A stretch of DNA of 64,000 nt from Laspinema sp963821735 (lineage in GTDB: Bacteria > Cyanobacteriota > Cyanobacteriia > Cyanobacteriales > Laspinemataceae), in contig CAWGFK010000055.1 in assembly GCA_963821735.1 (NCBI GenBank), positions 496,001 through 560,000 of the forward strand. The letters run 5' to 3'. A program made the translations under genes and the position numbers. Positions 17,851 to 27,098 of the stretch are shown piece after piece. A model generated the notes under the pieces. The model saw nothing but the letters and a program-made list of their open reading frames with translations. It made no database searches and had not been told where the DNA came from. How positions within the stretch are numbered: position 1 is the stretch's first letter; every line of letters starts with the position of its first letter.

Positions 17851-18210
17851 CTAAAGGAATTCTTTTAAAAACTCAAAAGCTTGCTCATCCCAACAGGGTG
17901 CGGGAGAGAGGAAGCTCAAACAAAGAAGAACATCGGCTTGGATGGCTTCGATCTCTTCGTCCTCAAACAGTTCGGCTAAGGCTTGAGTATCTCGTTCTTT
18001 GAGGGCAGACAAGGGTTCGGCTGCCCCGGTGGAAAACTCAAAGGAATTGGCGGTAAAATCAGGTCTAGGGAACTCTAGGTCTGATTGGGGCTCAATTTTG
18101 CTCGGGAAAAAACGCCGCCACCTTCTTGATGGTTTCGCAACGGCTGCCTTTTGACTAAATTCAATGAGTTGGGTGACAAAGGGATCCCTGGAGTTGGTAG
18201 ATGAACTCAT
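17851..18210 (-). CDS. Hypothetical protein with acidic C-terminal half
   Basis: 119 residues from ATG 18210 (MSSSTNSRDPFVTQLIEFSQ). A longer frame to 18366 exists, but its extra residues are compositionally odd. A basic patch (KPSRRWRRFFPSK) is followed by an acidic, Glu/Phe-rich tail (ALAELFEDEEIEAIQADVLL). No transmembrane segment or signal peptide is seen. I do not recognise the family. No clear ribosome site precedes either start. Confidence 0.45.
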   Translation of the reverse strand: MSSSTNSRDPFVTQLIEFSQKAAVAKPSRRWRRFFPSKIEPQSDLEFPRPDFTANSFEFSTGAAEPLSALKERDTQALAELFEDEEIEAIQADVLLCLSFLSPAPCWDEQAFEFLKEFL

Positions 18211-18565
18211 AATTGGGGAAGGGATTTTAAAATTCCCGCGCTTACCCTGAATCAGGTGCGCGGATGTGCAATCAAGCTGATGGGAGAGTTTCTCAAGAGA
18301 GGGGGGGCTGCAATCACAGGCAGTCATTGGCCCTAAAAATGAAGGGCCGGTTGATCCGCTCTGCAATTCTTTATCTTTTCTTAATCTTTAAAGCGCGCTC
18401 ATCCGACACCGGGAAACAGGCGATCGCTCACCCGGTAACCTGGCGTTGGCTATGAAGCCGCTTTGGGCTGGATGGATAAATGCCGCAAGCGCTTATCCTC
18501 TCTGAGTTTTCTGTGTTGATGCACCCCAAGAAAGAGCGATCGCACGAGTTCTGTGTCGATGGCTT

Positions 18566-19282
18566 TTAAATCGGCTTTGCCTGTGTAGGCAATTTTAACT
18601 CACTCAATTCAACGGCAAAGGTATCGGCAAACGCTGTGGCAATTTGCTGGCGCACGCGATCGGGGTTAATCCCCTCTACAAATTCAGCCAAACTCCCCAC
18701 GGGTTTGTTGGCAATCCCACAAGGGACAATTTGCTCGAACCCTTTCAAATCCGGGCAAACATTTAGGGCAAAACCGTGCATCGTAATCCATCGACTGACT
18801 TTAATCCCGATCGCCGCTATTTTTCGCCCCTCTAGCCAAACTCCGGTCATCCCCGCAATGCGATCGCCCTTTAAGCCATACTCCGCCAGTACCATAAGAA
18901 TCACCCCTTCTAGCTGCCGCAAATACCAGTGCAAGTCCATCTGGTAATATCGCAGATTCAAAATCGGATACCCCACGATTTGACCCGGACAATGATAAGT
19001 CACCTCACCCCCACGCTCCACCCGATGCAGTTCCACCCCGCTACAGGTGGGGTCAAACTTGAGAAATTCTAAACTCGCCCCTTTTCCCAAGGTATAAACT
19101 GGAGGATGTTCCAGCAAAATTAAGACATCCTCTAAATCTGGATTTGACCGTCGGGCGGCCACCAAAGACTGCTGCCAGGTCCAAGCCTCCTGATAGGGGA
19201 GGCGATCGAGATTGTAGAACCCACAACGCCGACGAGGGGAACTGGTTTTAACAGAATTGGCTAGACTACTACTATATATCAT
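18566..19282 (-). CDS. lipB: Octanoyl-ACP:protein N-octanoyltransferase
   Basis: 238 residues from ATG 19282. The open frame continues upstream but without similarity to the family. LipB transfers octanoyl from acyl carrier protein to lipoyl domains, the first step of lipoate synthesis. Family blocks are present: LLEHPPVYTLGKGA, RGGEVTYHCPGQIVGYPILN, AIGIKVSRWITMHGFALNV (catalytic lysine) and FEQIVPCGIANKPVGSL (catalytic cysteine). Length is normal. lipA is not in the window. Confidence 0.93.
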   Translation of the reverse strand: MIYSSSLANSVKTSSPRRRCGFYNLDRLPYQEAWTWQQSLVAARRSNPDLEDVLILLEHPPVYTLGKGASLEFLKFDPTCSGVELHRVERGGEVTYHCPGQIVGYPILNLRYYQMDLHWYLRQLEGVILMVLAEYGLKGDRIAGMTGVWLEGRKIAAIGIKVSRWITMHGFALNVCPDLKGFEQIVPCGIANKPVGSLAEFVEGINPDRVRQQIATAFADTFAVELSELKLPTQAKPI

Positions 19283-20064
19283 CCAAAAAAGCAAGGGGTT
19301 TTTGGCAGAAATTTCGACAAATATCAGCTTGGGAATCCGGACAACTACTATAGCCCAGGGTAGCTGGATTGTCATTTCGTAACGTATTGCAACGAATTTT
19401 GAAGAGATAACAAAATTCGGTGTAATTCTCAATACAAGGTGGTAGTGTGAAGGGTAAGGAGTTGAATTGCAGCACAGGAGGGGTTTCCCAAAAGCCATCT
19501 ATTATAGAACCTACAACACCATTGAATTGACTGAACCCGTAGGCTAGATGGCCTTGTCCCCGAGGACAGGATTTCACAGAACCCTCCGACTCAAGTCTCC
19601 AAGACTTACAATTTTGGGTCTTGATTGCTATAATCATCTTCATTATCGACAGCAGGTGCTAACCAAAACGCACATCAGACTTTGAAGCTCGTGCCATCGC
19701 AGTTGATGACGAGTGATCCACAGTCCCCGGTGACTCCGGTGACTGAAGGGCGATCGCCCTGCCAAATTCCCAACCGCGATGCCTGAAAGAGCTGCCGTAA
19801 TTTCGGGGCAACTTAGGGCAGAGTAATTCCACCCTTTCAAGCGTAGTCAACCTTGATAAGTTTTGGCTCCGTTCTTAAGCGAGCGAAACGCCAAAAACGG
19901 GCAAAAGAACTAATGTTAGGAAAGCGGCATTACCCGCCCCGCTTTCCCTCCGTCTATTCTTAGAAATCAGGCTTGGAGATGCGTATTTCGCTTTTTTTTA
20001 TCACCCCTCCAAACCCTAAACTCTAAATCATTAATACGATGGAGTCTTCAGTGGGAAGATTGAT
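19283..20064. other. Intergenic stretch upstream of lipB and hpf
   Basis: About 780 bases between divergent genes. Minus-strand open frames at 19272-19643, 19643-19840 and 19659-19850 show no family resemblance and the first overlaps lipB. The hpf promoter and leader must lie here. In several cyanobacteria lrtA has a long regulated leader, but no specific element could be picked out. Confidence 0.4.
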
Positions 20065-20706
20065 ATGAAGCTTGTTATCCACGGCAAAAATATTGAAATA
20101 ACCGAGGCCATTCGCGAGTACGTTAACCAAAAGGTCGAAAAAGCAGTTAGTCACTTTCAAAACTTGACCACGGAAGTAGATGTCCATCTGTCTGTGGCCA
20201 AAAATCCTCGGAACAATTCTAAACAAACTGCTGAAGTGACCATTTTTGCAAATGGTACGATCATTCGCGCTGAAGAGAGCAGTGAAAATCTCTACGCAAG
20301 CATCGATTTAGTCGCTGATAAAATCGCTCGCCAATTGCGTAAGTACAAAGAAAAACGTCACGCTCAGAAAGTTCAAGCGCCAGACACCCTGAATGAAGCG
20401 CTTCTCGAAGAGCAACCCCTGGTCGAGGACCTCATTGGCGAACGCACCCCCGAACTTCCAGAGGAAGTGGTGCGAACCAAATATTTCGCCATGCCTCCGA
20501 TGACGGTTCTCGAAGCCTTAGAACAACTGCAACTCGTGGATCATGACTTCTATATGTTCCGCAATGCCGACACAGGTGAAATTAATGTGATTTACGAACG
20601 TAACCACGGCGGTTATGGCGTTCTTCAACCCCGCAATGGCAATGGTCACACCAAAAACGGCAAAGCAAACGCTACCGCCAGCAAATCTAACCCTGCCAAA
20701 GTTTAA
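20065..20706 (+). CDS. hpf: Ribosome hibernation promoting factor, long form (LrtA)
   Basis: 213 residues from ATG 20065 (MKLVIHGKNIEITEAIREYV). The N-terminal domain (about 1-100) is the RaiA/HPF fold that binds the decoding centre. A linker leads to a C-terminal domain (about 150-205, KYFAMPPMTVLEALEQLQLV then HDFYMFRNADTGEINVIYER), which marks the long form able to dimerise 70S ribosomes into 100S. Cyanobacterial members are known as LrtA, light-repressed transcript. The gene converges on psbA, sharing a terminator hairpin. Confidence 0.95.
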   Translation: MKLVIHGKNIEITEAIREYVNQKVEKAVSHFQNLTTEVDVHLSVAKNPRNNSKQTAEVTIFANGTIIRAEESSENLYASIDLVADKIARQLRKYKEKRHAQKVQAPDTLNEALLEEQPLVEDLIGERTPELPEEVVRTKYFAMPPMTVLEALEQLQLVDHDFYMFRNADTGEINVIYERNHGGYGVLQPRNGNGHTKNGKANATASKSNPAKV

Positions 20707-20760
20707 CATTTCTTAGCTCGGTTCTTTGAGCGGTTGTTACAACTCTGTCTAGCCCCAAAT

Positions 20761-20793
20761 AAAAAGCGCCCCCAAATTGGAGGCGCTTTTTTT
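20761..20793. terminator. Bidirectional terminator between hpf and psbA copy 1
   Basis: AAAAAGCGCC...GGCGCTTTTT forms a stem with one internal mismatch, flanked by A-runs on one side and T-runs on the other, so it can work on both strands. A near-identical hairpin follows psbA copy 2. Confidence 0.85.
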
Positions 20794-20807
20794 AATCTTT
20801 TCTGAGA

Positions 20808-21890
20808 TTAACCATTGATAGAAGGAGCAGTCAAAGCAACCGGAGTCGCTTCACCAGCAGCCAAATCAAGGGGGAAGTTGTGAGCATTACGCTCGTGCAT
20901 CACTTCCATACCCAGGTTAGCCCGGTTAATCACATCAGCCCAGGTATTCACAACACGACCTGTCGAGTCAATGATGGACTGGTTGAAGTTAAATCCATTC
21001 AAGTTAAAGGCCATCGTGGACACACCCAAAGCGGTGAACCAGATACCCACAACCGGCCAAGCAGCTAAGAAGAAGTGCAAGGAACGGCTGTTGTTGAACG
21101 AAGCATATTGGAAGATCAGACGACCAAAGTAACCGTGAGCGGCAACAATGTTGTAGGTTTCTTCTTCTTGACCGAATTTGTAACCGTAGTTTTGAGATTC
21201 GGTTTCGGTAGTTTCACGAACTAAGCTGGAGGTCACCAAACTTCCGTGCATGGCACTGAACAAGGAACCACCGAACACACCGGCAACACCCAACATATGG
21301 AAGGGGTGCATCAGGATGTTGTGCTCAGCTTGGAACACCAACATGAAGTTGAAGGTTCCAGAGATACCCAAGGGCATACCATCAGAGAAAGAACCTTGGC
21401 CGATCGGGTAGATCAAGAACACTGCGGAAGCGGCTGCAACTGGTGCAGAGTAAGCGACGCAGATCCAAGGACGCATTCCTAAGCGGTAGGAGAGTTCCCA
21501 CTCACGACCCATGTAGCAGAAGATGCCGATGAGGAAGTGGAAAATCACGAGCTGGTAAGGGCCACCATTGTAGAGCCACTCATCCAAGCTGGCTGCTTCC
21601 CAGATGGGGTAGAAGTGCAGACCAATTGCGTTAGAAGAAGGAACAACAGCACCAGAGATGATGTTGTTTCCGTACAACAGAGAACCGGCAACGGGTTCCC
21701 GGATACCGTCGATGTCAACGGGGGGAGCCGCGATGAAGGCGATGATGTAACAGACGGTAGCGCTTAAGAGGGTGGGGATCATCAACACGCCGAACCAGCC
21801 GATATAAAGGCGGTTTTCGGTAGAAGCGACCCATTCGCAGAAGCGGTCCCACAGATTGGCGCTTTCGCGCTGCTGTAAAGTGGTGGTCAT
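20808..21890 (-). CDS. psbA: Photosystem II D1 protein, copy 1 (Glu130 form)
   Basis: 360 residues, full length. D1 binds the photosystem II pigments and quinone and most ligands of the Mn4CaO5 cluster. Key residues are present: Tyr161, Asp170, Glu189, His190, His198, His215, Ser264, His332, Glu333, His337, Asp342 and Ala344, with a C-terminal extension (VALTAPSING) that is cleaved on maturation. Residue 130 is Glu, the form usually associated with high-light D1 variants. A promoter-like TTTACA-17-TAATGT lies upstream. A second, broken copy in the same orientation lies 6.3 kb away. Confidence 0.97.
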   Translation of the reverse strand: MTTTLQQRESANLWDRFCEWVASTENRLYIGWFGVLMIPTLLSATVCYIIAFIAAPPVDIDGIREPVAGSLLYGNNIISGAVVPSSNAIGLHFYPIWEAASLDEWLYNGGPYQLVIFHFLIGIFCYMGREWELSYRLGMRPWICVAYSAPVAAASAVFLIYPIGQGSFSDGMPLGISGTFNFMLVFQAEHNILMHPFHMLGVAGVFGGSLFSAMHGSLVTSSLVRETTETESQNYGYKFGQEEETYNIVAAHGYFGRLIFQYASFNNSRSLHFFLAAWPVVGIWFTALGVSTMAFNLNGFNFNQSIIDSTGRVVNTWADVINRANLGMEVMHERNAHNFPLDLAAGEATPVALTAPSING

Positions 21891-21940
21891 AGTTTTATGA
21901 TTGCTATTTGGTTTTCGAGGTGGATTTGTATGATGTCTCT

Positions 21941-21969
21941 ACATTAACGGGTTTGTAACGATTTGTAAA
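21941..21969 (-). promoter_or_regulatory. psbA copy 1 promoter
   Basis: On the minus strand, TTTACA (21964-21969) and TAATGT (21941-21946) are separated by 17 bases, about 50 bases before the start codon. The same arrangement is conserved exactly at psbA copy 2. Confidence 0.6.
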
Positions 21970-22141
21970 GGGGTTTCAGCTACAGCAATCCTGATGAGAG
22001 TGATAAGCTGAGATTATAACAGTCGATTCGGAGTCAACTTTAGAGTTTGTATTGACATTGTGTGTACAACAGCCTAATATTATTTAATGATGGGTTGGCA
22101 TCAAGTCGCCTTATATCCATGTCACTGCTAGGTTTAAAATT

Positions 22142-22438
22142 ATGTCTCGCTCAGAATTTGAAGACTCATCTCGCCAGACTCGTGATGTAACGATCAACAT
22201 CCGAGCCACACAGAGTCAGAGGGATCTCATTGATCAAGCTGCTCAGATCCAGGGAAAAAGCCGGTCCGAGTTCATGCTGGAATCAGCCTATCAAAAAGCC
22301 CAAGATGCCTTGCTAGACCGGACTTTTTTGGGGTTAGATGAGCAAAAATATCAGGAATTTGTCGCCCTGCTGGATGTAGGCCCTCAGCCAAATGCCAAGT
22401 TACACCATCTCTTAAGCACTAAATCTCCGTGGGATTAG
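22142..22438 (+). CDS. DUF1778 antitoxin, TacA-like
   Basis: 98 residues. The N-terminal part (TRDVTINIRATQSQRDLIDQ, then AAQIQGKSRSEFMLESA) is the ribbon-helix-helix pattern of DUF1778 antitoxins. These bind DNA and neutralise a GNAT-type toxin through the C-terminal tail. The next gene, a GNAT acetyltransferase, overlaps it by 10 bases, the usual arrangement of a type II module. Ribbon-helix-helix partners generally repress their own promoter, which would lie in the 250 bases shared with the psbA promoter. Confidence 0.9.
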   Translation: MSRSEFEDSSRQTRDVTINIRATQSQRDLIDQAAQIQGKSRSEFMLESAYQKAQDALLDRTFLGLDEQKYQEFVALLDVGPQPNAKLHHLLSTKSPWD

Positions 22439-22938
22439 ATCGCGACGCGCTTCGCCCTCCGGAAAAACTGAATTCGTCCCATCAAATTGAGACCTTTGAC
22501 TCAGGAAACAGCCCGCTCAATGACTGGCTCAAACGCCGTGCGTTAAAAAATGAAGCTGAGGGGGCTTCCCGAACTTATGTTCTCTGCGCGGGGGACGTAG
22601 TGATTGCATATTACTCTCTTGCAAATGGGGCCGTGGCACAAATTACGGCAACGGGTAGAGTTCGGAGGAATATGCCGGATCCGATTCCGGTGATGGTGAT
22701 TGGAAGACTGGCTGTCGATCGCCACTGGCAAGGCAAAGGTATCGGGGGTGCACTGCTACGAGATGCCATTCTTCGTACCCTGCAAGCGGCTGAAATTGCA
22801 GGAATTCGGGCAATTCTTGTTCATGCAATTTCGGAAGAGGCGAAGCAGTTTTATGAAAAGTGTGGATTTACTGCTTCTGCGATCGACCCGATGACACTAA
22901 TGGTGACGGTTAAAGATGCGATCGCCGCACTGGGTTAG
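22429..22938 (+). CDS. GNAT acetyltransferase toxin, TacT-like
   Basis: 169 residues with a GTG start inside the antitoxin gene. TacT/AtaT-type toxins acetylate the amino group of aminoacyl-tRNA and stop translation. The N terminus LNSSHQIETFDSGNSPLNDW resembles this family (F-x-C/S-G-x-x-x-L-N-x-W-L). The acetyl-CoA loop is RHWQGKGIGGALL, and the conserved YEKCGF segment lies near the end. Both module genes are intact, in contrast to the decayed genes just downstream. Confidence 0.88.
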   Translation: MGLDRDALRPPEKLNSSHQIETFDSGNSPLNDWLKRRALKNEAEGASRTYVLCAGDVVIAYYSLANGAVAQITATGRVRRNMPDPIPVMVIGRLAVDRHWQGKGIGGALLRDAILRTLQAAEIAGIRAILVHAISEEAKQFYEKCGFTASAIDPMTLMVTVKDAIAALG

Positions 22939-23284
22939 TCAGGCTGAAACGTAAAAATCTACAGGGTGAAGAAGGCTACAGTGTTCTTAGCTTCGTTTGT
23001 GGTTGGGATTGCATCCCGTGGTTCGACAAGCCCAACAGCAACGAACAACAAACATTTTCACAGCAAGGGTCTCCCTCGCCGGTGGTAGTTAGTAAAGAGG
23101 GGTTGAGGATTGGATCCGAAATCAATGGTGCATTGAATACAGGCAGAACAGTAATCCGGAGCGCATTTGCTCCTGGGGTAATCGTGCAGAGGGATAATTG
23201 AGTAGCCTGTTTATCTTTTGCTGCGGGGAATGGAGGTATAATTAGACTCAAATTTATTTTAGAGACTCGCCGTCTCTGCTAGTT
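22939..23284. other. Intergenic stretch, nothing recognised
   Basis: 346 bases between the toxin gene and the decayed EcsC-like gene. A 91-codon minus-strand frame (22976-23251) shows no family resemblance. I see no repeat or hairpin worth naming. Confidence 0.45.
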
Positions 23285-25256
23285 ATGAATCAGCCGAATC
23301 TTCTGGAACTTGCCAAACAGGGAGATGCCAAGGCGATCGCCACCTGTAATGAACCGCAAACTACAACCCAAAGGCATTACCTCTAAAGCCTTGATGAAAA
23401 ATAACTGCCTGCAAATTATGCTGGAATCAGCGCAGGTGATCCCCCAAGAAACATTAGTGACGTTTATCCGGAAGTCGGTTTCGACTTTGGAGGCTGAATG
23501 TATCAAACGGGTGAAGGTTTACGGGCAACGGACAAAGGAAGAATTTCCCGATTGGACTGAAGAATTTGAGGTAGAAGCGCAGACTGGAGACAAGGTAGAG
23601 GGGTTTAATCAACCGGGAGATGATATCAAGGCGATCGCCACTTCAATCGAGCAGTGGTTAAACTCCCCAGGGATTGCTGTTAAAGTGAGTTTAAAAAATG
23701 ATTGTTTGCAGGTCAAGCTGGAATCACAAGCAGTAGCGCCAGAACAGACAGTAATTCCGTTGATTCGTACTGGATTAATTAATTTAGGCATTCCATCTGT
23801 AGCGAGCGTGAAGGTATTCGCCCAACAGATAGGAGATGATTTTCCAAGTTGGCAACAAGAGTGGGTTATAGAAGAAACGGAAAGCTTGCCTGAATCGACA
23901 GTGGAAATCATAGAAAGTGCCGCTGAGAATAACAGTACACTTATTCAGGTAAAAATAGATAATCCATTATCGCCACAAGAGGACTCTAAACCCTCATCTT
24001 TTTGGGGGTCAATGACAAAAAGAGCTAAGAAAGCAGGCGACGCGATCGCAGACGCTACAGTACAAGCCAGGAAATCGGCACTCGAAAAAGTTCCAGACGT
24101 TGGAGGTGCAATCTCGCAGACGGCATCGGTTGCAGGTAAAGTAGCCCTGGAAACTGCAACAGGAACTCGTGTGGCAATTGCTAAAGCTACCTTTACAGCA
24201 GGCAAAGTAGTTGTCCAGAAAGCACCTGAACTTGGCGGTTCGATTGCCAATACTGCACTCCAAACCGGTAAGGTGGCGATTGGAACAGCTAAAAATACTG
24301 CCATGCAATCAACCAAAGGAGCGGGCTATGTCCTAGAAATGATGGGAGAAGAGTCCGCTGCTGAAAAAGCTCACAAAAGCTTTAAAAGTTGACTGGCTAG
24401 TTCAGTTTATAGAGGCAGTAGATGTAGTACAAGCTGAAACTGAAGTAAGAGAATTACAGCAGAAATATCCTCATGAAAAGCCAAGAGAAATCGCTCATCG
24501 GCTGATGTTAAAAAAAGCTTTAATTGCAGCCGGAAGCGGATTGGCGAGTAGCTTAGTTCCTGGAACTGCACTGGCGATGTTGGGGGCTGATTTAGCAGCT
24601 ACCACTGCATTATCAGCAGAATTAGTTTATCAAATTGCTGCCGCTTATGGGTATGATTTGGAAGCTCCCGAGCGCAAAGGAGAAGCTTTAGCCATTTTTA
24701 GTTTATCTTTTGGTAGTAATTTAGCAATTGAAGCCGGTGTGGGTCTGGTGGGCAATATACCCTTAGCTGGAGCGGTAATTGGAGCCAGTAGCAATGCAGT
24801 GATCATCTATGGGCTCGGATATGCTGCCTGCCGTTTTTATCAAGAACATTTCAGCAATCCATTAACAATGGAAGGGACGATCGCGCAAACCCAAGTAGAA
24901 AGTCAGAAATATTTAGAAGATGCGATCGAGCAACAATCACTGATGGATCGGATTTTCGTTCATCTGATTTTAGCGGGTAATCCCGATAAAACTTGGGAAG
25001 AAATTTTGCCCGATTTACAAACCTTGAACTTAAGTCCAGCTTCACTCGATGCGATCCCAGCCATCTCCAATCACCACCACCTTTGGAAACCTTGCTCGAA
25101 CAAATCACTAGCGATTTTGCTATACCGCTTCTAGCGCAATGTCAAAAACTGGCTGAATTAGATGGCATCATTACACCAGAAGAAGCCAAGGTAATCGAGA
25201 CGATTAACCAAAAGTTTAATCTGGAAATTCAGTCACTTGTACAACAGGAGTCCTAA
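23285..25256 (+). pseudogene. Decayed gene: duplicated N-terminal domain, helical spacer, EcsC-like and TerB-like segments
   Basis: Three frames reconstruct one product of about 655 residues. It starts ATG 23285 (MNQPNLLELAKQGDAKAIAT). A domain of about 90 residues occurs twice: KAIAT...NNCLQIMLES...RVKVYGQRT and KAIATSIEQWLN...NDCLQVKLES...SVKVFAQQI. An Ala/Lys-rich stretch of repeated GKV-ALE helices follows, then a Gly/Ala-rich membrane-associated region (MLKKALIAAGSGLASSLVPG) like EcsC-family proteins. It ends with a short TerB-like piece (LAELDGIITPEEAKVIETIN). Frame changes fall near 23345, in AAAA at 24384-24387, and near 25050. The internal duplication shows directly that the first break is an indel. 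Confidence 0.75.
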
Positions 25257-25332
25257 ATTTTGCTACAAATACTCTGAATGGCTGGCTTCCCTTTAGTGAT
25301 TTCCTAGGACTTGCTCATCACCTCTATCCCCA

Positions 25333-25361
25333 GTAGGGGCGATTCACTTTCTCGCCCCTAC
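25333..25361. repeat. GTAGGGGCGA palindrome
   Basis: GTAGGGGCGA (25333-25342) pairs with TCGCCCCTAC (25352-25361) around a 9-base loop. It belongs to the same family as 14970-15027 and 47172-47277, and lies just after the decayed gene, where it could act as a terminator. Confidence 0.8.
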
Positions 25362-25408
25362 ATTTTAATGTAAATGATTTGCAGCAAACAGATTGTGGGT
25401 AAAAAATT

Positions 25409-25785
25409 ATGACAAACACATCTCAGGAAGAAACAGGGATTATTCGTACAGAACGAGGACTGACTATTGCCGGGACAAGGATTACCCTCTACGACATTAT
25501 GGACTATGTGACGGCTGAATATCCCCCTAAATTTATCAGGGGATTATTTGAGCTAACCGAAGAACAAATCAATGCGGCTTTAGCTTATATTGAGGCCAAT
25601 CGTTCTCTGGTTGAAGCGGAGTATCATCAGGTGCTTCAGGAAGCGGAAGAACTGCGACTGTATTATGAAGAAAAAAATCGGGATCTCATTGCTAGAATTG
25701 CGGCAATGCATCACCGAAACCCGGTCAAGAAGAGATTCGGGCAAAACTTAAAGCAGCCAAAGCAAAACGTCAGGCTAAAGCATGA
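25409..25785 (+). pseudogene. DUF433 antitoxin-like gene, frameshifted near its 3' end
   Basis: The first 100 residues (GLTIAGTRITLYDIMDYVTA, then YPPKFIRGLFELTEEQINAAL) are a DUF433 domain, a VapB-like DNA-binding fold often paired with DUF5615 PIN-type proteins. Near 25707 the coding potential moves to another frame (SPKPGQEEIRAKLKAAKAKR) that stops at 25785 in an ATGA overlap with the DUF5615 start. Restoring one base (for example a C within ATGCATCACC) rejoins them. As given, the frame instead runs on to 25879. Confidence 0.7.
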
Positions 25786-25889
25786 TTTTTTTGATAGATC
25801 ACAATCTCAATGGGCACGCACTGGTTTTGTTTGGGTCTCTTGTCAATCAAGGATGGCTCGATCTCATGCCAAAACGTGAAAATGAGTGA
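25782..25889 (+). pseudogene. Truncated DUF5615 PIN-like toxin remnant
   Basis: A 35-codon frame, MIFLIDHNLNGHALVLFGSL then VNQGWLDLMPKRENE, overlaps the DUF433 stop as ATGA. The IDHNL start with an aspartate at the end of the first strand is typical of DUF5615 (Mut7-C-like PIN) proteins, which are normally over 100 residues. Here it stops early and the following sequence has no continuation I can recognise, so only the N terminus survives. Confidence 0.6.
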
Positions 25890-25933
25890 ACCGTAAGGTA
25901 AAATGGATATCTACAGCATCGCCCATAAATTAA

Positions 25934-26680
25934 ATGGTAAATATGGATAAATTTATAATAATTGATACTTGTGTATGGATTCACCTTGCTAGTGAACCAA
26001 AGCTTCATAGTTTACTTGAAGTTTTAGAGCGTAGTCTTAAGGAGAAAAAATTTATTCTGATACTACCAACCTCTGTCAAAATTGAATTTGATAGGCACCG
26101 AGCTAAAATAAAAGCAGATTGGAAGAACAAAATCAAAGGACATATTGGTAATATCAAGGTTATCAAAAAACATTTTCCCGAACAATCCCAGGAATTGATG
26201 AGTATTCATAACATTCTTCAGGATTGTCTAAATAAATCCGATTCTAATATTGAAGACAACCTCCAATTAGTTGAAAAAAGTTTTAAGCAGGTAAGACCTT
26301 TTGATAATTTATCTGATGAAATGATGGCAGAATCAGCGAAAAGAGTATTTTACAAGATTCCTCCTGCTCAAAAATCTGCACCTAGCAGCGTCGGTGACTG
26401 TTTACTTTGGCTCTCAATACTAGAATTACTGAAAAGTGGGGAAATATGGTTTTGTACCGATAATAAATATGATTTTTCTCAACAAAATGATACAAATCTC
26501 CCTCAAAAAGAGTTAGATGAAGAAGTAAGGAAAACTAACCCTCCAGTGGTTTTTAATTACTTTAGCGATCCAGATAAATTTATTAAGAATCTATGCCCTG
26601 ATGTACAAAAATTACCCAGCTACTCAGAGTCTTATGAGTTGGATAAAGATTTTTGGAGGCAACCATATGTTATGTCCTAA
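25934..26680 (+). CDS. PIN domain ribonuclease (DUF4935-like)
   Basis: 248 residues, with ATG at 25934 or 25943. The first strand KFIIIDTCVWIHLA carries the first PIN aspartate. SVKIEFDRHRAKI supplies the conserved Glu, GDCLLWLSIL the second Asp, and FCTDNKYDFS the third. Length and layout fit the DUF4935-like PIN family, whose members are predicted RNases sometimes found in defence or toxin contexts. It is visibly AT-richer than its neighbours and has no HIP1 site, suggesting transfer. A small zinc-ribbon gene with a strong ribosome site overlaps its 3' end. Confidence 0.75.
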   Translation: MVNMDKFIIIDTCVWIHLASEPKLHSLLEVLERSLKEKKFILILPTSVKIEFDRHRAKIKADWKNKIKGHIGNIKVIKKHFPEQSQELMSIHNILQDCLNKSDSNIEDNLQLVEKSFKQVRPFDNLSDEMMAESAKRVFYKIPPAQKSAPSSVGDCLLWLSILELLKSGEIWFCTDNKYDFSQQNDTNLPQKELDEEVRKTNPPVVFNYFSDPDKFIKNLCPDVQKLPSYSESYELDKDFWRQPYVMS

Positions 26681-26794
26681 TTGTAATCAACTCTCAGACT
26701 ATTGTACAGATTTTATAGTACAGGTTACAGATACTTCTGCAACAACTGTCAGAGCGTTTCCGCCTTTATTCCTTCTGACGATGGATATATGTAA
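26667..26794 (+). pseudogene. Small zinc-ribbon gene overlapping the PIN gene, frameshifted
   Basis: ATG 26667 lies 7 bases after a perfect GGAGG (26655-26659) and overlaps the PIN stop. The first frame gives MLCPNCNQLSDYCTDFIV. From about 26722 a different frame continues GYRYFCNNCQSVSAFIPSDD and ends at 26794. Together these make a CPNC...CNNC four-cysteine zinc ribbon of about 42 residues. The strong ribosome site and overlap suggest a true partner of the PIN protein, perhaps an antitoxin or specificity factor. That role is inference. Confidence 0.5.
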
Positions 26795-27098
26795 TTTTTT
26801 TAGAAAGGAGGGTTTGCAGCGCCTCTAGACTGATTTATGCATCAGCCTCTTGTAGATACCAGTTAATGTACGATCTCCCCATCCCGAGATCTCCACAGTT
26901 TTAGCTGGTAGGTGCTACTATATTTAGATATGATACGGAATTGGGTTGTCATAAACGTAATAAAGGTTGCCAGTCTCAAGACTTTCAGCTTTTTATAAAA
27001 GAGCTTTCGGTTCCGGATTCCGTCTGATGGGTAAGTCCTGAGAGTAAATAAAAAAAGCGCCCCCAAGTGGGAGCGCTTTTTTTATTCAAAGATTAGAC
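26795..27098. other. Intergenic stretch before psbA copy 2 terminator
   Basis: About 300 bases with no gene. It ends in the terminator hairpin of psbA copy 2 (27050-27083). Confidence 0.5.
27050..27083 (-). terminator. Terminator of psbA copy 2
   Basis: AAAAAAGCGC...GCGCTTTTTT stem with inner CCC/GGG pairs. It is nearly the same as the hairpin at 20761-20793, showing that the psbA duplication includes the 3' flank. Confidence 0.8.

Noticed and set aside
19272..19850. Minus-strand frames upstream of lipB
   Set aside because: They overlap the lipB start or show no protein-like conservation.
20880..21767. Open frames antisense to psbA (62-78 codons)
   Set aside because: They mirror codon bias of psbA and recur at the same places opposite copy 2. 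There is no independent support.
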